Assembly: GCA_035772785.1 (NCBI GenBank)
Contig: JAOCPU010000004.1
Location: 248,001 to 312,000, forward strand
Direction: 5' to 3'
DNA: 64,000 nucleotides
Source of the DNA: Phlebiopsis flavidoalba
Lineage: Eukaryota; Basidiomycota; Agaricomycetes; Polyporales; Phanerochaetaceae
The notes beneath the pieces are model-generated. The model made no database searches. It was not told the origin of the DNA and was given only the letters and a program-made list of their open reading frames with translations. Made by a program: the position numbers and the translations under genes. Below, piece after piece: positions 24,184 to 35,509 of this stretch (position 1 is its first letter; each line of letters starts with the position of its first letter).

Positions 24184-27100
24184 TCATAGCCCCTCGAAAA
24201 AAAATGAGAGATCCTGCGCCGACAACCCTCCCCCCGAGGCCTTACTGGCACCTCTACCATTCGGCTTCGGTGGTTCCTGAATCTCCGGGACTACAGGCGC
24301 AAACGACGACCACACAACTGCGCAGGCTTGGCCGGCTCCGCTGCTTGCTGCACGCTTGCCGCGGGCGGCGGCGCTAACGCCGGCGCATCCGACTCGAATG
24401 AGCCAAAGTCGTCGTCCCCGAGGAGGTCCACGTTCTGCGAAGGCACCGCGGAGGCCGGGGCCAGGGAACGAGATGACCTGCGGGAGCGGGGACGGCGGAG
24501 CAGGCCACTGGCCCGGGCGCGCCGCGGCGCGTTCCATGAGACTCAGCGTGCGCTGGTGCTGCGTCACTTTCTCCGCGGGTGAGAGAATCGTCTGCGGGTG
24601 CTGGTTCTTCGGTGGCTCGAGTGACAGTGCTGGCCGGGCTGCCTTCGATTTAGGTCGAGGGGTGACGGCGTGCGCAGAGCGGAAGATGCGCTAGACATGA
24701 AGTTCGAAGCCACTTGCTTCCTTGTGAGGTGTGAGGAGGGACTGGTCGGACTGGAAGCTTATGTTCAGCCCGGATGCGCGGCTACGATGTGAGTCGAGGC
24801 TTGCTGACGTCGAAAGCAGCCTGGTCCCGAAATCAGTGTGCAATGAATCAGAGGATAACGGCTGTGGAGTGGAAGGAGAGGTGACTAGCGGTGAACCATA
24901 GCTCGATGGTGGTAGAAGCGGGGCGAGGGTGGCAGGCTTTGTGGTAGCCGATGGAGTGGGGGAGGGAATGGCGAAAGCCGGCTTCTGGGGGGCTGAAAAC
25001 AGATAGCCGTACTGGGCGCAGAGGACTGGAAGTCTGAGAAATTCGCCGAAATCGTCGTCGTCGTCGCCTCCCAGCAAGGTTCACTGAGACTGTGCGGCAG
25101 CCGGTACGAGCTGAACCATGAGGCGGGGCAAGTAACGGGCGCCACCACATTGGTGTTCCTCGGTGCCTTCACCATATGGGTGCATGAGATCGTGAGGGCT
25201 GAGGGCTGGGAAGGGGGAGGTGGGAATGACGGAATGGAACTCTTTCTAGGGGAGTTGAAGAGCTTGATGAAAGGCTCGCCTGCTTTGCATGCTGCCGAGC
25301 TGCAGCCTCAGGGTATAGTTGAGCCAATGGAACCTCGCTCGCGGAGGGCAAGCCTGGAGAGAACGGGCTCTGAAGGCGAGGGAAGTTAAACGACAGAGGG
25401 ACTATGGGTCGAAGCTGCTCTCTACGAGTCATGTCGTCGAAAGAAGGCTCTGTCTCTGCGCGTTGTATCGGGGGAGGGGCGATCGCCGTCGTCACGGATA
25501 CGCTTGGAATGGTCTACGTCGTGCGGGCGGGTGGAGAATGCTTGGTTTGAGACTCTGACTCTTGTGGGTACAAGAGTGCTCGCAAAACGAGAAAGGTGAG
25601 GGGCTGGACCTGTCCGTGTGTGAGTTGCGGAGAACTGACTGGAGTTTGTGGTCGCGTCTGAGGTCGGGTAAATACTGGCCGCCGCGGGCATCAAAGCGCG
25701 CTGTGTGATCGGTGACCGACGCGGTGGCAGACGTCGGGCTGGTTTCGAAGTCACCGAAAACATCCTCCAAGTTCGTGCTGATCTGTTCGAGCCGGAGGTG
25801 GCTGTCAGAGGAGGCTGCGGCAGTATCAATGGAGCGCGCGTTCGATGCAGATGCCGCCGCATTTATGAGCTGACTTGGAAGCCTTGCAACGGAAGCCGGG
25901 CGGGGTGGCGGCGGCAGGGGTAGTACCGGTGGAAGAGATTCTGCCTTGAGAATGGAGTTCAAACCCTTGAAATCAGGCTCATGGTCCTCGGCGCCCTCAG
26001 TCGCGCTCGGTACTGAGGAATGTCCGAAAGAAACTCTAGATCATCCGTGGACAATGCAAGCGAGCTTCTGGGACTAGGATGGTCCTCCTATGCTAGGTTT
26101 ACGAGAGAAGCGGTTGAGGAATCGCGACACCGCAGAAGGGGCTGATGTTGAGTAGTATTTGCGCCTCCGCATCGGCCATCAAGTCAGGAGCATCGGCATA
26201 AGAAGAAGTGGAATGTGTAGGGGACGGCGTCGAAAGCCAGGTCAATGGACGGTGTTTTGGATGGTTCTAGTGGGATGGGAGTAGATGCTGAACTCGGAGC
26301 GGGACTAGGCTGTCTGCTCTTGTCGTTTGACACTGCGCGCGAGTGCAAGCTATCTACACTCATCCGTGGAGACGGGTACCAATCTCCCCTGTCGGTATGC
26401 TTGATATTGAACCGCGTGAGGGGGACATTTCCTTTGGACTGGGAACGGATACCGGAGTCTTAGACTGCCTCTTGGACCAGAACGAGAAAAATCCGCTGGA
26501 TGTCTTGGAGCTCGCTGGAGAGTACACTTCTTGCTGGGTTTGCTTTTTCGACGATTCTCCAACCGACAGGCACTACGTCCTCCTCGACCGTGTCTTTACT
26601 CTGCTTGATTGCAGTCTCCCAGGCTGTAGAACCTCTCGCAGCCATGTAGTGCGACATCGGACTAGCCTTCGCCAACGGTAGATTCTTTGACAAGCGCACA
26701 GTGCTAGCCATGTTCTTTGCTATGCCCGTCTTCGTAAATGAGGGTGCAGGCTGAAGTGTCAACTCTGGAACGAGTGATTGCATTAGGGTTTCTCTAGGTT
26801 ACAACAGCAATTTATAGACACCTGGGCTTAGTGAAATAGCTTTGTAAAGGTTGCGACCTACTCACAAGGCCCTCGATACCTTCAATACCACCTCGCCAGT
26901 CGCTCTCATCCACGGCTCTTCCCTCAATGGGTTCGGGGTTTCATCCTCCTTTGCTTTTGCTTTTGCTTCTACTTCTGGGTTCTCTTTGACCGTAGTATCA
27001 TCTACTTTACGCTAGGACTCTTCGAGGCTGCAGCCTCAAAGTACTCCTCGCATTGACTGATGATGCTCGCCAGTACTTCTGGAGGCTAAGGGACACCATT

Positions 27101-27832
27101 GAGAATTGACCGATTGACGATGCTGTACTGTAACCCACCACTAGCCTATCCTGACGCTCTTTGTTCCTGCGAGCGACCTCCCATTCATCAACAGGCTGTG
27201 GGTCTTCCTCCTCTTCAGCAGCTGGAACTCTGGCCCATGGGGGAGCCCCATGGTTCCTCCTCAAGTCCTGTAGACACTTCAGGCGAGAGCGATGTATCCT
27301 CGAAGGCCACAGCATCTTCGAAGGTACCAAAACCATCTTGTTCAGGACTTGAAGGAGGAGATTCTACCTCAAGTTGCTCGGGTGAATGTGCTTGTAGGGC
27401 ATCGAAGATGGAAGGTCAAGAGTAGTAGCGGGGGCAGGGACTGTTTCGGTGGTATCAGACTTTGTGTCAGCATCTGTAGCCTCCACATCCTCTTCTGCAT
27501 CATCAAGGCTCGCCTCGCCAACAATGACCGGCGACTCCGGTTTATTGAGCGAGATTCCTTCATATGTACTGGAGCGCCCATGCAATGGTCGGGATCCGTA
27601 CCCGACCAAGTAAAGCCATTAGACTGTTCATGATCAGAGGGTTCGTTCCACTTGATATCCGCGCCAGTCGACCATGATGGATTCGCCAAGTCTGCTTCTT
27701 CATGCTGGATTGTAGACGCGAGAGTTAGGTTCGGGGAAACCCAGGCCTTCTGGGACTCGCTGGACGGATGACTTTGAGTACCCGCATAAAAGTCAGATGT
27801 ATCACCCCAGCATTGTTGTAAAGGTCGTCCAT
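24184..27832 (-). CDS. Large disordered protein with repeated acidic DFGxF-type motifs, possible clathrin/AP adaptor accessory protein
   Basis: Not recognised as a named family. Ser/Pro/Ala-rich, low complexity, with four spaced acidic phenylalanine motifs: FGTFEDAVAFED (27314-27340), LEDVFGDFETS (25741-25770), GGDDDDDFGEF (25040-25070) and GDDDFGSFESDAP (24380-24420). Acidic FG(x)F/DFxDF motifs bind the gamma-ear of AP-1/GGA adaptors, as in aftiphilin and gamma-synergin, so a trafficking role is inferred. Other readable parts are WSTGADIKWNEP and GFTWSGTDPD (about 27580-27670), ESPVIVGEASLDDAEEDVEA (about 27460-27530), VDEWEVARRNKERQDRLV (about 27140-27200), PPEVLASII and EEYFEAAAS (about 27030-27090), and MPSQLINAAASASNARSID-like helices near 25840. 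The end is SFFFEGL with stop at 24184-24186. The start ATG at 27830-27832 is provisional, with Asp-Asp-Leu-Tyr next. Many frame changes and several introns occur; it could also be two adjacent genes, with the split near 26800-27000. Confidence 0.6.
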
Positions 27833-28615
27833 GCAGCGTAAAAGTGAGCTACGAGGAGATCGTCACCATAAGTTCACGAGAGTGCAGGTGAAGATGAGTG
27901 TCCGCAGGCACTGCCGACGGTAGCCGAGTCCGTCACCGCGGTCTTGAGAGCGCTTCACAAGCGCCCGTTGATTCTTCGACGATGTCGCGGCCGTTGCCCC
28001 CTGCTTCATGAGCACGTACAAGGGCTTCACTTAAAAAAACAAACCATCTGACTTAACATACGTATCCCTGGTGTATGGCATACCCACCACCATGACATAG
28101 ATGTGTCTGTATCCGACTGACGAAATGATGACATACTAGTTTTAGCCAAAGTTGGACGCCACAAATCCCTTGCCGGGCCAAGGACAGTAGTGGACCGCGC
28201 ACAAGTCCTACATATCAAACGTGGTAGCGCTGCACACACCCCCTCTTATCGAATATTGAGAAGTTCATCCACTTGAGTTACACATCCTCAGCTTGCCAGC
28301 TTATAATCTCGATGACCTGTTGGTCACGTCGACCCTGAAGAGCCAGCTTGCAATTTGAGTGAGGCAGAGAAGCATATACGTGCGGTACCAGTTCACCGAA
28401 GATATGAGTATTACAATCAAATACGAGTTCTAGACGAACCATGATCTTCGCGCTCAACTCAAGCTGAGAATTATCCGATTTTTAGTGGCGAGCATCTCAA
28501 CATGCGTGAGAAAACATTTCCCAATCCGACAAGTGATGCAGCTGGCCAGATTCTCAGGTGCTAAGCGCCTTCTGTACCCGTACTTGCCTCCGTCACTCGT
28601 CCTGCTAGGCCCAAG
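27833..28615. other. Divergent intergenic region between the DFGxF protein and Prp40
   Basis: No recognised gene. A 70-codon open frame on the minus strand (28027-28239) has no motif. It probably carries both promoters and perhaps missing 5' exons of the minus-strand gene. Confidence 0.4.
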
Positions 28616-31600
28616 ATGAATGTCTGGGTAAGCGTCCACATGAACGAATGCCGTTTCCAAGGCTTATTTCCACTTCAAATAGACCGAACATCGAAACCCA
28701 GAGGGTAGAACATACTGGTTCAACACGGGCACAAGGGAAAGCGTTTGGGAGAAACCCGATGGTGCGTATATGCTTTCTTCGCATCTGAGTTGTGACTCAG
28801 TTATCTTCTGCAGACTTTCGAAACACCATTTGAGGTACGTGACAGACATCTTAACTCCTCTTCCTGGTGTTCACTGCTACTGCGCCCCGCAGAAATAAGC
28901 ATTTTGAATCAGACCAAATGGAAGGAATACTTCTCTGGAGGCAGGAAATATTACTACAATGTAGGCCCTATGCGTGTCCCAAGGCTGCGTACTCATCGCT
29001 TGCTAGACCGATAGTAAAGAATCAAAATGGGAGATCCGGCCAGACGAGCTCCTGCTACTCCTCGAGAAAAAGTCGAGAAGACCCAACCAACCAATGCGCT
29101 TGTGTACGTTTTGTGGTGTCGCAATGCGCGTGGTTTTCATTAACATTGCTTTCCAGGCCCGCAGGCGCGATAGGGAGCAACCCACTTCAAGGTGCTAGTG
29201 ACCTTTGGGTGGCAATGACCCCTCCTCATCAGCCGGTTCGCAGCAGCAAGCCAACGGTCAAAACGGCATGGAGACTGCCGTTGGTATGCACACTGGTGGT
29301 CTTCCGTTTTCTCAGACTAGCGTCTTGCCTGCGAGGCCCAACCTTCCTGATGACCCTGTGATACCCCACAACGGATTTGCAACAGTCGAGGAGGGCGAGA
29401 AGGCATTCATGCATTTGTTGAGAAAAGCAGGTGTCGATGCGAATTGGACTTGGGATCAGACTATGAGGGCTATCATTACAGATCCGCTTTACAAGGCCCT
29501 CAATACGTTGGCGGAGAAGAAAGCCGCCTGGCAAAAAGGTATGCGGTATCGTGGGCGATCCTTATTTGTAGGCTCACATTATTGAAGTACACCGACGGTC
29601 TTCGGGCAAAGGAACAAGAAGAGCGTGATGCTCGGTTGTCGAAAGCTACGTCCTGCTATCAGAAATATGCTTAAAGGAAAACCCAATGTCTTCCACTATA
29701 CGACATTTGCTACAGCGGACAAGCTCTTCGCCCAGCACCCCATTTGGCAGCAGGCTAAGATAGAGGCTGAGCGGAGACTTATCTTTGAAGATGTATGTTG
29801 CTGAGTTGAAGCAGCGCGAGATGGTATGTTTCCCTCACTATGCCATGTGTTTCCATGTTGACCATTCCATAGCAAGAGTCTCGTGCTTCTCGCTCACGCG
29901 CCATTTCCAAAGTAGTCGCGCTGTTCAAGAACCTTGAAGTCGATGTTCTCACCAAATGGCGACAAGCTCAGGCGAAAGTCATGGACTCGCAGGAATGGCA
30001 CGAAGACGAGGAGCTGGTGCGAAAGTTGCCATGCTCGATAGAATCCTTCTCGGGTGCTTTCTTCGAGGACTACAGTCGTGGTGCTGCGAACGACTGACGT
30101 CGAAAGAGTTCGAGAGTTAGAAAAGAGCACTGGATTTTTTCATTTCGTGGCGATTGCAGTTGAGAAGACTCGCAAGGAGCGCAAAGCTAGAGAGGCCTTC
30201 AAGGTCAGTCAACTCTCAGTCCCCAAGCTCAACATTAAATTAATTTACTTGGGTGGGTACAGGGCTTGCTTCCACGAGCTTATCGACGGAGGCAAGATCA
30301 AAGCGCTCGTACTAGGTGGTGGGAAGTGAAATGTTCCCTCGATCCTTCGTTTTCTCTCGAGGATGTTCTGTCATACTCAAATATGCTGTCGTGGTAACTC
30401 CTGTAAGCTCTAATCGCCTTCTTGTAGCATGTATCGCTCGGTTACGTCGTAGATGGGCCTTGACGACCAGACAATCTCGTACTGTCTCAAGGTCGCTGTC
30501 CAGTTGATGGCTGCAATCAAGCCCATCAACAGACGACTCCATCTTCCCGATCAACCAGCCAAGCGCCGACTGCTTTCAATGGCGGCGTCATAAGCATCAG
30601 AGGCTGGTCCACTCGCCCTTCAAAATTCCCAAGCTGTCTGGCTTAGCACCGGAATACTAACTAAAGAATATTTCTTAAGTGTCGTGAAAGGCGACGGCTG
30701 AAGGCGTCCAAATCGATACCTCTCGACAGGAAGATCTCAGTGATATCATATCAACACCGTACTGGCGCATGCTCCCGTTTTCGTTTAATTCAAAGGAGTG
30801 AACCTAAACGATCTCATATAGATGCGTGATCAAGCAGTGAAGCGTATCAAGCCGACGAGAAGCGTCGCGCGGCACGCAGGCAGGGCGCCCATTTGCAAGA
30901 CGACCTTCGCTATGGCCCTGAAAAGCTGCCGGAGCCATAGACACGTTAAACCTACATATTCACGAAGATGGTGAGGCACAGTAAAACCTTGCTTGTGCCG
31001 TGCCATATCCACAAAAAAACCGCCTAACATGATGCCCAGGTGGTGCCGCTAATTGCTGCTGAAGAGCTTCCTGAATTCAAGGCTCCTGGGATCATGGAGG
31101 ACGAGGGCAGACGCGCAGCTTTTTTCAAGTTCGTGAAGAGCGGCAGAAAGTATGTACGCATCCCACTGTCTGCTGTCGAATTCCTGTGTTGACCAGCTGT
31201 GTCAGGGACGTCTTCTCGCGAGACGTGAGCGAGATGCTATCGAAGACGGAGGTTCGACAACCAGCCGAAGGCGCAAAGAGCCGAAAGATAGCTATGACGA
31301 TGACTCGTGACAGGGCACCCTGTAGAACGGCGAGCGAGCAGCGTCTGAGCCGTTGGGACAAGGACGCACAAAGACCGCGACGAGGGAGTCGCGACAGCTG
31401 ACCAAGGATTACTCACGATGATAAGGAGTGCCCTGCACAGTTTCTCACGTCGTCATTCATAGACTCCATGACGGACTACGACAGTGGCCCGTCGTGTCGC
31501 AAGGACTATGCTCGGGACCGTGACTACTCTAAGGACAAGGACACTTACAAGGACAAGCGCGCGGGACCGTGAACGTGACCGAGACCGCGACTACTTACGG

Positions 31601-31618
31601 CAATTCTTCGAGGTCTAA
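28616..31618 (+). CDS. PRP40: Pre-mRNA-processing factor Prp40 (WW-FF protein, U1 snRNP)
   Basis: U1 snRNP component that bridges 5' and 3' splice sites by binding the branch-point protein with its WW domains. ATG 28616 starts a 12-bp exon (MNVW), an intron follows (28628-28682), and the reading resumes as [26 protein letters not shown] (WW1, to about 28758). After two introns come [18 protein letters not shown] and ESKW (WW2), then [19 protein letters not shown] (about 29045-29100). FF1 is at about 29390-29530 ([20 protein letters not shown]), FF2 at about 29640-29790 ([20 protein letters not shown]), and FF3 at about 29915-30070 ([20 protein letters not shown]). FF4/5-like parts include [11 protein letters not shown] (about 30270), VVDGLDDQ (about 30450) and [13 protein letters not shown] (about 31050). 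The tail is Arg/Asp/Lys-rich ([19 protein letters not shown]) and ends [10 protein letters not shown] at TAA 31616-31618. Frame changes include an extra A at 29642-29644 in SKLRPAIRN. Confidence 0.95.
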
Positions 31619-32161
31619 AGCCTTATCGAGACTTACTCGCTGGTGTAGTGCTACGAGTAGGGACGACAGAAGACGCAGTCTCTAGGATATTCTCTGCTTT
31701 TAATGGGACGACTCGCACGCTTTCACGGAGACTTTTGTCAAAAAAAAAAAAAAAAGTGGGTCGGAGTTTGCCTTACCATGAACGCGCGAAGGAGCACGTC
31801 TGTTTATTCGGGAAAGAACGCAGACAACCGAGGGAGAAGCCGAAACGGACCGGCATATCTACGACCGTTTATATGCGCGAACGCGCTGAAGAAGGTAATG
31901 TACACCAGTGACATACCAGCAAATTCTGTTGACCTCGCCCGCTCATGTGGTTTGCCAGCCTTTCCCAGCGTGCCTCGCTTATGACGCTCCCCTATTCTTA
32001 CCTGGATCGATGCTCCCTGCTGGAACTTGAACGGCCGCCGCAAAATCCGCGAGGCAAGACGTTCCTAGGAAGGAGATATATAACCCTTTATTATACGTGT
32101 CGCGGTAACGTGTATGTTAGTTTCCCATGCTCCCTGTAGAAGTTGCATTAGCAACTAGTGA
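31619..32161. other. Convergent intergenic region with A16 tract
   Basis: 3' flanks of Prp40 (+) and bL21m (-). It holds a run of 16 A (31740-31755), possibly a poly(A) footprint or slippage. No gene is recognised in either direction. Confidence 0.45.
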
Positions 32162-32764
32162 TTAGCGCGAATCCCATATGCATTCGGAAGTACCACCTCG
32201 ATTGGGGCTTATGATGTCGTCTTTACGGTGGCGTAACACAATGTCTATGGGGTCCATCCTCGTGAGCGGGTCATAGTTTTGCTTGTTGCCTTGATGGTGT
32301 TCTGGTAGCCCTTTCGCCGCTTCTTCTTGAAGAGATGACTTCCATTGCACCTTTTCGTGTGTCTCGACGACGGTAGCTTCAACCTTTGACTATGGTCGGC
32401 GGGAGAGAATGACCGGGGCACCTCGAAGTGTGTACTCGAGTCGCCGAACCAACTTCGTTGATTTCGGAAGAGTGCGATTGACGTCGCCAACCTCTGCACG
32501 TCCTTGAGAGTGGTGGCACGGTGAGCAAGTCTCCGCGGTGCCAACAGGTATTTTCGACCCGCAACGGAGGCCACGACATAGCGGTTTGGCTGGTCGCGAA
32601 TGCTAGAAAGGGGCGCCGGACAGCGAAGAGGTGGAAGCAGCAGGCGTGGTTTGGGTGTGCAAGGCCCTGCTTGCGAGCGGTCGCAAGGCTAGGGGACCTA
32701 CGGGTTGGTGACAAAGTAGGACGTGTAATGTGACGGCGACTTACGTCCTGAAGAACGCCGACAT
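32162..32764 (-). CDS. mrpl49: Mitochondrial large-subunit ribosomal protein bL21m
   Basis: Structural protein of the mitochondrial ribosome's large subunit. ATG at 32762-32764 gives MSAFFRT, an intron (about 32697-32743), then LALRPLASRALHTQTTPAAS, a typical Arg/Ala/Ser mitochondrial presequence. The bL21 domain reads NRYVVASVAGRKYLLAPR (about 32540-32590), RLKDVQ, then after frame breaks REYTLRGAPVI (about 32415-32445), VEATVVETHEKVQWKS (about 32340-32385) and FKKKRRKGYQNTIK (about 32295-32335), the RNA-binding loop characteristic of L21. The C-terminus is DPIDIVLRHRKDD with TAA at 32162-32164. At least three frame changes occur. A 292-codon frame over the same strand (to 33257) is an out-of-frame continuation and not the gene. 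It is divergent from ATP synthase alpha. Confidence 0.88.
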
Positions 32765-33090
32765 GGCTCTCGCGGACCGTGTGCAGCGGCGTGTTCGACG
32801 TCGGAGGACTTGAGTGCGCTGATTGGCCAGCAGGCGCAATGGGGGTAGACCGGCATCCAGCCGAATATTGGAGCGGAGTCTCAATTAAAAGGTTGAAGGC
32901 GTCCCCGGCTGAAATTCCGCATACGCCCGTAACCTCCCTCGCAAGTCCTTCTGGCGAGCTATTCCACCTCACACTTTCTTTCTTATTCTCCTCGCCGTGA
33001 TGCATCGCGTCGCCCTCAGAGAACACGATACCGTTTCGCGCTGCCAGCGGTCGCCGCCGCCACCAAAAGTGCGCATTTCCCCACTTCAAA
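32765..33090. promoter_or_regulatory. Divergent promoter shared by bL21m and ATP synthase alpha
   Basis: A 326-bp interval between two nuclear genes for mitochondrial proteins, transcribed away from each other. It holds an inverted CCAAT box (ATTGG, 32822-32826), the core site of the HAP2/3/5 complex that controls respiratory genes in fungi. The box and spacing are seen in the sequence; shared regulation is inference. Confidence 0.55.
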
Positions 33091-35276
33091 ATGATGAGTT
33101 CGGGACGCTTACAGACGTGTTCGACGTTGCAGGACCTGCAGTCCGCACTACTCCACAAGCCGCTGCGACCCGCTCGTATGCGACTGCGAAGGCTGGTAAG
33201 TCTTGCCAGCGCAGTACACGTTGTTTTCAAGGCCATTCTATTAACGAACTTATGCATCGTTTGCCGCTGTTGTTTTTCCTTTCCCGTGTCGGAACCGCCA
33301 AATCGCCCCTAAACGTACTCGGGATGTGATGGAACCACGTCACGCGTAGCTGCCTCTGAGGTGTCCTCCATTCTTGAGTCGCGGATAGTAGCTGGTTTCT
33401 GCCGTGGGTGCCAACGTCGAGGAGACCGGTCGCTGTCCTCAGTACGTCCCCGGATTCGCCTTCGGGACGCGTTCTGAACTTTATTCGTGCAGGCGTCGGT
33501 GATGGTATCGCAGCGTGTTTGGGGTCTCAAGAATGTCCAGGGTATGTACTATCATTGAGGAGGTCCTGCCATTGCGGGTGGGGCTGATGAAAGTGCGTCA
33601 TTCAGCCGAAGAGATGGTTGAGTTCTCCTCGGGCGTTCGTGGCATGTGCTTGAACTTGGAAGCCGACAACGTCGGGGTGTCTCCATCTTCGGTAACGATC
33701 GTGCTATCAAGGCGGGCGACACTGTCAAGCGTACCGGCCAGCTATTGTCGATGTTCCCGTCGGTCCCGAGCTCCTCGGCCGTGTCGTCGACGCCCTCGGT
33801 AACCCCATCGACGGCAAGGGCCCCATCAAGACCTCAATGAGCGCCGCCGTGCTGCCCTCAAGGCTCCCGGTAATTCTCCCCCCGTCGCTCCGTCAACCAG
33901 CCCATGATGACTGGTATCAAGCCCATCGACGTCTACCCGCCATGGTGCCCATTGGTCGTGGCCAGCGTGAGCTTATCATTGGTGACCGTCAGACCGGTAA
34001 GACCGCTGTCGCCATCGGACAAAGACACCATCCTCAACCAGAAGAGGTGGAAACGACGGCAACGACGAGGACCAAGAAGCTCTACTGTGTCTACGTCGCT
34101 GTCGGCCAGAAGCGTTTCGACTGCGCGCCCAGCTCGTCCAGACCCTCGAGGAGACACGATGCCATGAAGTACTCTATCATTGTTGCTGCCGGGGACGGCA
34201 CGCTTCCGAGGCTGCTCCTCTCCAGTACCTCGCCCCCTTCTCTGGCTGCGCCATGGGCGAGTGGTTCCGTGACAACGGCAAGCACGGTACGTGTCGGTAA
34301 ACCCCAGTGGTGTGAAGCCAGATATTGATGTGCAAACACCAGCTTTGATCATCTCTACGACGTATAGGTCTGTCCAAGTCAGTGAGGTGCCGTCGCTTAC
34401 CGTCAAATGTCCCTCCTCCTTCGTCGTCCCCCCGGTCGTGAGGCCTACCCCGGTTGATGTCTTCTACCTTCACTCTCGTCTCCTCGAGCGTGGCTGCCAA
34501 GATGAACGACAAGTTCGGTGGAGGCTCCCCTCACTGCTCTCTCCCATCATTGAGACCCAGGGTGGTGATGTCTCCGCCTACATTCCCACCAACGTGCGTA
34601 CTAAGTCCGATTGGAAGAAGGGGCGCTCAGGCTCACGTTACTGTGTCTAGGTCATTTCTATCACCGACGGCCCAGATCTTCTTTGGAGGCTGAGCTCTTC
34701 TTCCGTGGTGTCCGTCCCGCCATCAACGTCGGTCTTTCCGTCTCTCGTGTCGGTTCCGCGGCGCAGACGTGCGTTTTTGATATCCTATGAATGATGTCAT
34801 GATAACTGAAATCGGCCTGTTTTTAGCAAGATCATGAAGAAGTTCGCTGGTTCGCTCAAGCTGTACCTTGCCCAGTACCGTGAGGTCGCCGCCTTCGCGC
34901 AGTTCGGTTCCGATTTGGATGCCTCCACTCGTTTCCTCCTGTCCCGTGGTGCCCGTCTTACCGAGCTCTTGAGTACGTGACGTCTCTTCCTTATGTGGTT
35001 CTCGGCGCTTATATAATTTCTACTACAGAGCAGGGCCAGTACCCAGCCCCTTGCCATGGAGGTCCAGGTCCCCATCATCTACGCTGGTGTCAACGGTCTC
35101 CTCGACCCCATCCCCGTCGACCAGATCACCAAGTGGGAGGCTGAGTTCCGTGAGCACCTGGCTGCCACCCACGGCGCCCTCCTCTCCGAGATCGCTCAGG
35201 GCAACATCACACCCGAGCTCGAGGGCAAGATCAAGAAGGTCGTTGAGAGAGCACGTCTCTGCTTCACCTCGTCGTA
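33091..35276 (+). CDS. ATP1: Mitochondrial F1-ATP synthase subunit alpha
   Basis: Nucleotide-binding alpha subunit of F1F0-ATP synthase, matrix side of the inner membrane. ATG 33091 starts a presequence (a frame break follows, then [16 protein letters not shown]), with an intron from about 33199. [10 protein letters not shown] (about 33360), GDGIARVFGLKNVQ (about 33500-33540) and [20 protein letters not shown] (33608-33665) form the beta-barrel domain. The P-loop GDRQTGKTA is at 33981-34007. [20 protein letters not shown] (34078-34116), [29 protein letters not shown] (about 34232-34285), [10 protein letters not shown] (about 34420-34450) and [12 protein letters not shown] follow. [15 protein letters not shown] lies at about 34550-34595 and the ATPase alpha/beta signature [10 protein letters not shown] at about 34713-34742. 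The C-terminal helix bundle runs from [20 protein letters not shown] (about 34830-34890) to GKIKKVVE and TSS, with TAG at 35274-35276. Family identity is beyond doubt. At least ten frame changes, mostly insertions (e.g. four G for two at 33674-33677), point to sequence error. Confidence 0.98.
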
Positions 35277-35509
35277 GATTCTCGTGAATTGATATATAGA
35301 TACTGTGCCGTAGCATCGAACCAAAAATTCCTGTCTTTGTTGCTAGTCTACATAGTTTCTTTATGTGATGACTCTGGACAGCACTTTGATTGTAAGGCGG
35401 ATGAATGTGTGGTTCATGGGCCGCTATTGCCCAGGTTGTCAGAGGTGTGACTCTGAATGTTGTTCTACATGCAGGTCCCGTATGCGCCCCGCAGCGGTGC
35501 TCTACACGT

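Noticed and set aside
31740..31755. A16 tract as the 3' end of a retroposed copy (LINE/SINE or processed pseudogene)
   Set aside because: No coding or repeat sequence resembling a retrocopy precedes it and no flanking target-site duplication was found.
32379..33257. 292-codon minus-strand open frame as a separate gene
   Set aside because: Its protein has no motif. The real gene here (bL21m) uses other frames and starts at 32764 with a clear presequence and L21 signature.
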